The notes under the pieces are model-generated. The model saw nothing but the letters and a program-made list of their open reading frames with translations. It was not told the DNA's origin and ran no database searches. From positions 1 through 29,089 of the forward strand of contig URHG01000035.1 of assembly GCA_900547555.1 (NCBI GenBank): DNA of 29,089 nucleotides. The letters are read 5' to 3'. The stretch's first letter is position 1; every line of letters starts with the position of its first letter. The position numbers and the translations under genes were made by a program. Positions 23,645 through 29,089 of this stretch are shown one piece after another. This DNA comes from an uncultured Porphyromonadaceae bacterium (GTDB lineage Bacteria > Bacteroidota > Bacteroidia > Bacteroidales > UBA11471).

Positions 23645-24541
23645 ATGTTACGGTTCGTCAGAAAACTTCTCTCCGCCTTCCTCCTACTCCCTATTTATAT
23701 TTACCGGGCGTGCATTTCCCCGCTCAAACCTCCCAGCTGCCGGTACGCCCCGACCTGCTCGCAATATGCTATCGAAGCCATACGTCTTCACGGTCCGGGA
23801 CTCGGCTTGTGGTTGGCTGTAAAACGCATTGCCCGATGCAACCCGTGGGGAGGCAGCGGATACGATCCCGTCCCGAGTGTCATACGGTGCGACATACACA
23901 CACACCATATCCGGCCCATTACTGCCCGGGAATATGCCGTTTGCGACCCTTATCCCCGCTACCCGTTAGAGATTGTGTACAAACGGCTCGACTGCCGTTT
24001 CTCGGTAGGCATACACCCCTATGAAAGCGCCGTCGTTTCCGAAGAAGCATGGCGTGCCGTAACCGAAGCCGCCGCTCTCGAACACGTCGTCGCCATCGGC
24101 GAATGCGGACTCGATGCGACCCGGGACATACCTATGTCCCAGCAACTCGAAATCTTCGAAAAACATATTTCCCTTTCCGAAAAACTGAAAAAACCGCTTA
24201 TCATACACTGCGTCAAAGCCTTCGATACCCTCATTGCCACACGCCGTAAAACACACCCGGCCCAACTGTGGATTATTCACGGATTCAGAGGAAAACCCCA
24301 ACAGGCCGAACAATTACGCCGGGAAGGGTTACTGTTGAGTTTCGGGGCAAAATACAATCCCGAAACCTTGAAAATATTTCGCCCGGGAGAAGTATTCTTC
24401 GAAAGCGACGACGATACCCTCCCTATCGATACGATTTACCGCCGTGCAGCCCGACTATGGAAAATACCCCGTTATCTGGTCGTAGCCCGCACGGCCGAAA
24501 GCATACATGCCATATTGCATACGACCGACGAAGAAGGGTAA
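23645..24541 (+). CDS. YidD-TatD fusion: membrane insertion factor joined to a TatD-type metal hydrolase
   Basis: One uninterrupted 298-residue frame. Residues 1-77 are YidD: an amphipathic/hydrophobic N-terminus, CRYAPTCSQYAIEA (32-45) and RCNPWGGSGYDPVP (64-77). The chain then continues without a break into a compact TatD-family domain with likely metal ligands His85 and His87 (DIHTH), Glu153 (IGECGLD), His188 (IIHC), His212 (IIHGF) and Asp255 (FFESD). YidD assists YidC-dependent membrane insertion; TatD proteins are metal-dependent 3'-5' DNases/hydrolases. The usual arrangement is two adjacent genes. No ATG, GTG or TTG lies in frame at the junction that would give a separate TatD start. 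The TatD part is somewhat short (about 215 residues versus about 260). Confidence 0.88.
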   Translation: MLRFVRKLLSAFLLLPIYIYRACISPLKPPSCRYAPTCSQYAIEAIRLHGPGLGLWLAVKRIARCNPWGGSGYDPVPSVIRCDIHTHHIRPITAREYAVCDPYPRYPLEIVYKRLDCRFSVGIHPYESAVVSEEAWRAVTEAAALEHVVAIGECGLDATRDIPMSQQLEIFEKHISLSEKLKKPLIIHCVKAFDTLIATRRKTHPAQLWIIHGFRGKPQQAEQLRREGLLLSFGAKYNPETLKIFRPGEVFFESDDDTLPIDTIYRRAARLWKIPRYLVVARTAESIHAILHTTDEEG

Positions 24542-24579
24542 AAAACATCTCTATAAGAATGTTTTCACCGTAAATTCAT

Positions 24580-24587
24580 TATCTTTG
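24580..24587 (+). promoter_or_regulatory. -7 promoter element for tyrS
   Basis: TATCTTTG matches TAnnTTTG. It lies 119 bases before the tyrS ATG, leaving a long untranslated leader in which I see no clear structure. A weak AT-rich hairpin (AAAACAT/ATGTTTT, 24542-24565) just upstream may end the preceding transcript. Confidence 0.5.
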
Positions 24588-24706
24588 CCGATATTTCCGT
24601 GAAAATAAAGCGCATTCGACAGGCAGCAAAATCATTTTTCTCGCTCCTCTCCTGCTCTATTTTACAACGGACAAAAAATTAATTTTAAAAATAAAACAGT
24701 ACTTCG

Positions 24707-25999
24707 ATGAATTTCGTAGAAGAATTGGAATGGCGCGGCATGGTACACACCTTGATGCCGGGCACGAAAGAACTCCTCGAAAAGGAGATGGTTACCGCTT
24801 ATCTGGGCATCGACCCTACGGCCGATTCGCTGCACATCGGACACCTCTGCGGAGTGATGATGCTGCGGCATTTCCAACGTTGCGGACACAAACCCATCGC
24901 ATTGATAGGCGGCGCCACCGGCATGATCGGCGACCCGTCGGGCAAATCGCAAGAACGAAACCTGCTCGACGAAGAAACCTTGCGCCACAACCAAGCCTGC
25001 ATCAAAAAACAGTTGAGCAAGTTCCTCGACTTCGAATCGGACACACCCAACCGGGCCGAGCTGGTCAACAATTATGACTGGATCAAGGACTTTTCATTTC
25101 TCGACTTTGCCCGCACGGTGGGAAAACACATTACCGTCAACTACATGATGGCAAAGGAATCGGTACAAAAACGCCTCAACGGTGAAGCACGCGACGGCCT
25201 TTCGTTTACCGAATTCACCTATCAATTACTCCAAGGCTACGACTTCCTGCATCTTTACGAAACCAAAAATTGCAAACTGCAACTGGGAGGTTCGGACCAA
25301 TGGGGCAATATCACCACAGGAGCCGAACTGGTACGCCGTACCAACGGCGGAGAGGTCTATGCCCTCACCTGCCCGTTGATCACCAAAGCCGACGGCGGGA
25401 AATTCGGGAAAACCGAGTCGGGTAACGTTTGGCTCGATCCCCGCTATACGTCTCCTTATAAATTCTACCAATTCTGGCTGAATGTAAGCGATGAAGACGC
25501 TGCCAAATACATCAAAATCTTCACGGCACTCCCCCACGACGAAATCGAAGCCCTCGTCGCCGAACAGCAGGCTGCTCCTCACCTGCGTCCGTTGCAAAAA
25601 CGTCTGGCTCGCGAAGTAACCGTCATGGTACACTCCGAGGAAGACTACAATGCAGCTGTCGAAGCATCGGGCATACTCTTCGGCAATTCTACATCGGAAC
25701 AGTTGCACAAGCTCGACGAAGATACCTTACTGGCCGTATTCGAAGGAGTTCCCCAATTTGAGATTTCCCGGGAAGAGCTCGCCTCGGGCATACGTGCCGT
25801 AGACCTGCTCACCGAAAAAGCCGCCGTATTTCCCTCGAAAGGAGAAATGCGTAAAACCACACAGGGCGGTGGCGTCTCGATCAATAAAGAGAAACTCGCC
25901 GAGTTCGACGCTACGCTTAACGCCGACATGCTGCTCAACGGAAAATATCTTCTCGTGCAAAAAGGAAAGAAAAATTATTTCTTAATTATTGCAAAATAA
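24707..25999 (+). CDS. tyrS: Tyrosyl-tRNA synthetase
   Basis: The 430-residue class I synthetase has the HIGH motif exactly as HIGH at 43-46 and the KMSKS-equivalent KFGKT at 232-236. Between them are the tyrosine-site and tRNA-related family blocks TGMIGDPSGKS and QLLQGYDFLHLYE. The C-terminal 65 or so residues form an S4-like RNA-binding domain (VSINKEKL...NGKYLLVQKGKKNYFLI). The KFGKT form is typical of bacterial TyrRS. It has its own -7 element and a 119-base leader. A tRNA-Gln gene follows 81 bases after the stop, with its own promoter. Confidence 0.97.
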   Translation: MNFVEELEWRGMVHTLMPGTKELLEKEMVTAYLGIDPTADSLHIGHLCGVMMLRHFQRCGHKPIALIGGATGMIGDPSGKSQERNLLDEETLRHNQACIKKQLSKFLDFESDTPNRAELVNNYDWIKDFSFLDFARTVGKHITVNYMMAKESVQKRLNGEARDGLSFTEFTYQLLQGYDFLHLYETKNCKLQLGGSDQWGNITTGAELVRRTNGGEVYALTCPLITKADGGKFGKTESGNVWLDPRYTSPYKFYQFWLNVSDEDAAKYIKIFTALPHDEIEALVAEQQAAPHLRPLQKRLAREVTVMVHSEEDYNAAVEASGILFGNSTSEQLHKLDEDTLLAVFEGVPQFEISREELASGIRAVDLLTEKAAVFPSKGEMRKTTQGGGVSINKEKLAEFDATLNADMLLNGKYLLVQKGKKNYFLIIAK

Positions 26000-26012
26000 A
26001 TACGAATTTTCC

Positions 26013-26042
26013 TTGCAGATAAAAAATCTTGCGCTATCTTTG
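26013..26042 (+). promoter_or_regulatory. Promoter of tRNA-Gln
   Basis: TTG (26013-26015) and TATCTTTG (26035-26042) with a 19-base spacer fit the Bacteroidota -33/-7 promoter. A small AGGGA-TTT-TCCCT hairpin followed by TTT (26053-26068) lies in the leader and might also act as a weak end signal for tyrS. Confidence 0.65.
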
Positions 26043-26080
26043 TCGCGCTTTTAGGGATTTTCCCTTTTAAAGACAAGGAT

Positions 26081-26151
26081 TGTCTTATGGTGTAATGGTA
26101 GCACAACAGGTTTTGGTTCTGTTTGTCTAGGTTCGAATCCTAGTAAGACAA
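26081..26151 (+). tRNA. tRNA-Gln (anticodon TTG)
   Basis: A complete cloverleaf can be folded. The acceptor stem is TGTCTTA (26081-26087) with TAAGACA (26144-26150) and discriminator A. The D-arm region is TGGTGTAATGGTAGCA. The anticodon stem is ACAGG/TCTGT with loop TTTTGGT, giving anticodon TTG. The T-loop is GTTCGAATC. The 3' CCA is not encoded and must be added after transcription. This is a natural substrate of the RNase P protein and MnmG encoded elsewhere in the window. Confidence 0.96.
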
Positions 26152-26152
26152 C

Positions 26153-26192
26153 AAAGGAGTCATTCGATTTTTCGAATGACTCCTTTTCTTTT
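26153..26192 (+). terminator. Intrinsic terminator after tRNA-Gln
   Basis: AAAGGAGTCATTCGA (26153-26167) pairs perfectly with TCGAATGACTCCTTT (26172-26186) around TTTT, followed by a T-rich tail. It starts two bases after the tRNA. Confidence 0.93.
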
Positions 26193-26252
26193 TCATAGAT
26201 CTTCCTATGTGCCTATTTTCTTGCCAAAAGTTATCGAATCATATATTTTCAC

Positions 26253-26268
26253 TACCTACATGTAGGTA
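26253..26268. promoter_or_regulatory. 16-bp perfect palindrome upstream of the susC-like gene
   Basis: TACCTACATGTAGGTA is self-complementary over all 16 bases, lies 84 bases before the susC-like ATG and is followed by TTTTT. It could be an operator for a dimeric regulator or a small hairpin. The rest of 26193-26352 holds only an imperfect -7 element (TTACTTTG, 26318-26325). Confidence 0.45.
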
Positions 26269-26352
26269 TTTTTCATAATACACGACAAAAAAATATACTT
26301 CATATCATTTTTTATATTTACTTTGCAAAAAATTTCAGAGAACCTAAACAAA

Positions 26353-28836
26353 ATGAAAATCCGAACCACTGGTACTCAAAAAGTCATTTTCGGTATTCTA
26401 TTATTCATAAGTGCTTCTGTATCATCTCAAAATTTCTCGCAAGAAGTAAAAGACACTACTTATACTTCTCTTCATCATACAATCAAATATTCAGGAGAGA
26501 ATAGAATTCTTTCGGGAAATATGTTGCGTCGTACCAGCATCGGAAACCTTTGGAACGCCATTTTATCTCTCGAACCGTCTTTAACCGACGGAAATAGCGA
26601 TTTATACGGAGATGTTCCCTATTATATCCCCCAAAGTACCTCTTTACAGGGACAAACAGCGTGGTCTCTTTCGGGCCAAACCTCATCGATACTATTTCTT
26701 ATCGACGGTGCACAAGTATCGGCCTACCAATTCATGAGCCTCAATATAAATGATATAGAAAAAATCATCATTTATAAAGATGTGCAATCGCTTGCCCGAT
26801 TGGGTACAAAAGGCGGCAACGGAGCCATCGAAGCAATTTTGAGAACTCCCGAAACGGGAAAATTGCATATCAACTACCTTTTCGACGCCCAAATACAAAC
26901 GGTCGACCTAAGCCACCAACACCCCGCCGCCGATATAAAAGACATAAAAGGCTTCGACTGGAAAAATACGCCTCTACGCACAGCCTTTCGCCACCGGCAC
27001 AAACTCGACATCGGGGGTGGAGACCGCTATGTGAAATATAATTTCTCGGTCGAAGGCGACCCCTCGGGAAAAGGCGTTATGAAAGGCGACTATCACAAAA
27101 CTCTCGGCCTGAGCAACTATATTGCCTATCGACGTAATATTCTGTCTATCTCGAACTACTTGTCGTTTTATCAAACCAAAAACAATGCCAGTCCTTACGG
27201 GACTTACGACTATTACCGGAACCTGTCTCCGGAATTGTCTCCATACGATGCAAACGGCAAAATAGCCACTCTCCTCGGTAACGGTGCGATAAATCCCCTG
27301 CACGAAGTATCGACAGGTTCTTTCGACCGCAAAAAAATCCACACTGTACAAGACCGATTGAAAGTCGAAATCACCTTACCCGCTGACTTGCATCTCGACG
27401 GGAATTTCTCTTTCATTCGTGAAACAGGTCAAAACGATGTTTATGTCTCTCCTTCATCGGGACGTTATACCGATGTCGAAACAGGAGGTTACACGGGCCA
27501 GTACGATATTACCCGCGATAACCAACTCTCTTTCAAAGGCGGCCTATCTCTCCGATACGACAAGACTTGGAAAAAATCGGATATCGGAGTTTCGGGCGGA
27601 ATAAATTTTCTTAGCAACAAATGGTACGACGAGACATTCAGCGGAATAGGGATTCCTTCCGACCGAATGGCATATATCTCATTTACACAAAGTTATTATA
27701 GTTCAGAAACCTCTCCTTCTGCTTCGCGTTACTACGACCACAATTTATCCGGCATATTTTCGGCTCATTATCTTTACGACAATCGGTACGGACTCACGGC
27801 GGGTGCCCGCATCGAAAAATCATCGTTATTGGCCAGTCGCGCCCGCACAGCAGCATTTTATAGCGCCGGTGTTTTTTGGAATATGCACAACGAATCGTTC
27901 TTGCGGAATACCGGTATCGAACAGCTTACTTTGGCTTTTTCGCACGGGACAAGCGGAGGAATAGGGTTCTCAAACAATGCCTACACCGTTACTTTCGACA
28001 ATAACGTAGGGAACGAATACATCTACAATTACTATCTCATCGGCTCTTCTATCGTACTGATGCCCAACGACCGGCTACGGCACTATACCGTCATGCGCAA
28101 CAACCTGTCTTTATCGGCCCGTTACAGAGGCGTCTCGCTGTCGATACTTTATTACACCCGCCGCACGACAGACCTGCCGATAATAACCCCGTTGCCATTA
28201 TCGACCGGTTATCCCCATACATTCGACAACGGCGGACAAGTGAGCAATCGGGGGATCGAAGGAACTGTTTCCGTCGATATTCTGCCCGATAGCAAAAATC
28301 TATCCCTGCTGACATTTGCAAGCCTTGCATACAACCGCAACCGTATCGACAAACTCCCGACATATTTTGCATCGGTCTATAACGAAGCAATAGAAAAAAG
28401 TATGGAAACAACCAAGCTTCCTCTGTCGACAGTTTTTTTACAAGAAAGCCGCACCCTTACGGAACTATACCGTCTCGACCCGACAAACGGAGAACTCGTC
28501 GCCGAAGGCTCGACCGAACCGACGATACGGGGCAACTGGGGCTTTTCCGCCACATATCGGCAATGGCAATTCAATCTCGTTACGACTTTCTCGGCCGGAG
28601 CAAAAGCGTACGATATGAATAGAGCGGCAACCGGAGGAAATCCATTCGTCCGGGACAACCGCTTCTCTTTGCGCAACGTACAGCTGGCCTACACATTCCC
28701 GGCATGGAAAACACTCCGCCTGATGTTGCTGGCTTCGGGAGAGAACCTCTTCCGTTACTCCTCGTCCGATATCGACTTGGGATATTACTACCCTTATGCT
28801 CGTACTTACACGTTAGCTTTACGCATACAACTCTGA
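26353..28836 (+). CDS. SusC/RagA-like TonB-dependent outer-membrane receptor (compact form)
   Basis: The 827-residue outer-membrane protein has a signal peptide (about 1-25), then a plug domain from about 59 to 167 with a degenerate SusC signature: LFLIDGAQVS (115-123), NINDIEKIIIYKDVQSLARLG (131-151) and NGAIEAILRT (156-165). A beta-barrel rich in alternating aromatic strands follows, ending in YYPYARTYTLALRIQL. Compared with typical SusC proteins (about 1000 residues) it lacks the N-terminal carboxypeptidase-regulatory-like domain and has a shortened barrel. It pairs with a SusD-like lipoprotein one base downstream, so it should import a glycan or peptide across the outer membrane with TonB energy. 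No glycosidase or regulator gene is visible to suggest the substrate. The start is ATG 26353; an upstream TTG lies in the promoter region. Confidence 0.85.
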   Translation: MKIRTTGTQKVIFGILLFISASVSSQNFSQEVKDTTYTSLHHTIKYSGENRILSGNMLRRTSIGNLWNAILSLEPSLTDGNSDLYGDVPYYIPQSTSLQGQTAWSLSGQTSSILFLIDGAQVSAYQFMSLNINDIEKIIIYKDVQSLARLGTKGGNGAIEAILRTPETGKLHINYLFDAQIQTVDLSHQHPAADIKDIKGFDWKNTPLRTAFRHRHKLDIGGGDRYVKYNFSVEGDPSGKGVMKGDYHKTLGLSNYIAYRRNILSISNYLSFYQTKNNASPYGTYDYYRNLSPELSPYDANGKIATLLGNGAINPLHEVSTGSFDRKKIHTVQDRLKVEITLPADLHLDGNFSFIRETGQNDVYVSPSSGRYTDVETGGYTGQYDITRDNQLSFKGGLSLRYDKTWKKSDIGVSGGINFLSNKWYDETFSGIGIPSDRMAYISFTQSYYSSETSPSASRYYDHNLSGIFSAHYLYDNRYGLTAGARIEKSSLLASRARTAAFYSAGVFWNMHNESFLRNTGIEQLTLAFSHGTSGGIGFSNNAYTVTFDNNVGNEYIYNYYLIGSSIVLMPNDRLRHYTVMRNNLSLSARYRGVSLSILYYTRRTTDLPIITPLPLSTGYPHTFDNGGQVSNRGIEGTVSVDILPDSKNLSLLTFASLAYNRNRIDKLPTYFASVYNEAIEKSMETTKLPLSTVFLQESRTLTELYRLDPTNGELVAEGSTEPTIRGNWGFSATYRQWQFNLVTTFSAGAKAYDMNRAATGGNPFVRDNRFSLRNVQLAYTFPAWKTLRLMLLASGENLFRYSSSDIDLGYYYPYARTYTLALRIQL

Positions 28837-28837
28837 A

Positions 28838-29089
28838 ATGAAAAAGATACGACACATATTGGCCCTTTTACTTCTTCCGTTGGTCGCCTGCACCGACTGG
28901 TTCGATGCTGTACCCGATAACGGAACGATACCCGACAAAAAATTTTTCGGAGACGAGAACGCCTTTTACAATGCACTCGTCGACGTCTATACGCAACTGC
29001 GCAGCAACAACCTTTACGGCGGGTATCGTACTTTTGGCCATCGCCAAATCCTCGGTCACGTATTCTTCCCCCAGATAATGGCCGGAAAG
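28838..29089 (+). CDS. SusD-like surface lipoprotein, N-terminal part (partial)
   Basis: The gene starts at ATG 28838, one base after the susC-like stop, and runs off the right edge after 84 residues. It has a lipoprotein signal (hydrophobic ALLLLPLVAC, Cys18) followed by the usual SusD opening: an aromatic/acidic DWFDAVPDNGTIPD and the first helix with NAFYNALVDVYTQLRS. SusD proteins sit on the cell surface as the lid of the SusC barrel and capture the substrate. Position and spacing match canonical susC-susD pairs. The C-terminal part cannot be judged. Confidence 0.85.
   Translation, partial: MKKIRHILALLLLPLVACTDWFDAVPDNGTIPDKKFFGDENAFYNALVDVYTQLRSNNLYGGYRTFGHRQILGHVFFPQIMAGK

Noticed and set aside
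1..29089. CRISPR arrays, insertion sequences, prophage or defence genes
   Set aside because: No direct-repeat arrays, transposase, integrase or recognisable defence proteins were seen on either strand.

Overview
The window looks like chromosomal DNA of a Bacteroidales bacterium (phylum Bacteroidota). The reasons are: many starts are preceded by the phylum's -7 promoter element TAnnTTTG rather than an E. coli-type -10; purine-rich Shine-Dalgarno sites are mostly absent; a SusC/SusD-type outer-membrane pair lies at the right end; and there are Bacteroidota-specific families such as DUF4271 and a SpmA-SpmB fusion in an organism with no other sign of sporulation. The genus cannot be fixed from the sequence alone. 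I see no prophage, transposase, CRISPR array or rRNA.

Layout, left to right. (1) 1-2560: the 3' end of metG, then a polysaccharide flippase and a family 2 glycosyltransferase (cell-surface glycan genes), closed by a bidirectional terminator. (2) 2576-4286, minus strand: a D-2-hydroxyacid dehydrogenase followed by an AlkD-type DNA glycosylase. (3) 4479-5711: SpmA-SpmB fusion membrane protein. (4) 5831-12268: a tight housekeeping cluster ybeY-mnmG-apt-uvrC-dtd-mazG-deoC that mixes rRNA/tRNA quality control, nucleotide metabolism and DNA repair, ended by a strong terminator. A perfect 16-bp parS centromere palindrome abuts the mnmG stop codon. (5) 12393-16354: a divergent pair, long-chain polyprenyl diphosphate synthase (-) and DNA polymerase I (+). 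(6) 16459-21961: an MscS-family channel (-), then ychF, a LOG-family nucleosidase, a DUF4271 membrane protein and hemD (+). (7) 22037-23085: a cassette that looks inserted between hemD and rnpA. It has its own promoter, a long rod-shaped RNA, a terminator-like hairpin and a small surface-type lipoprotein gene. (8) 23219-25999: rnpA, a YidD-TatD fusion and tyrS. (9) tRNA-Gln with its own promoter and terminator. (10) 26353 to the end: a compact SusC-like TonB-dependent receptor and the start of its SusD-like lipoprotein.

Most of the window is ordinary core genome. The parts worth a second look are the RNA-plus-lipoprotein cassette at 22085-22957, whose terminator arm is complementary to the apical stem of the RNA rod; the parS site and its possible partner in the AlkD gene; the single-chain YidD-TatD fusion; and a 16-bp perfect palindrome in front of the susC-like gene.
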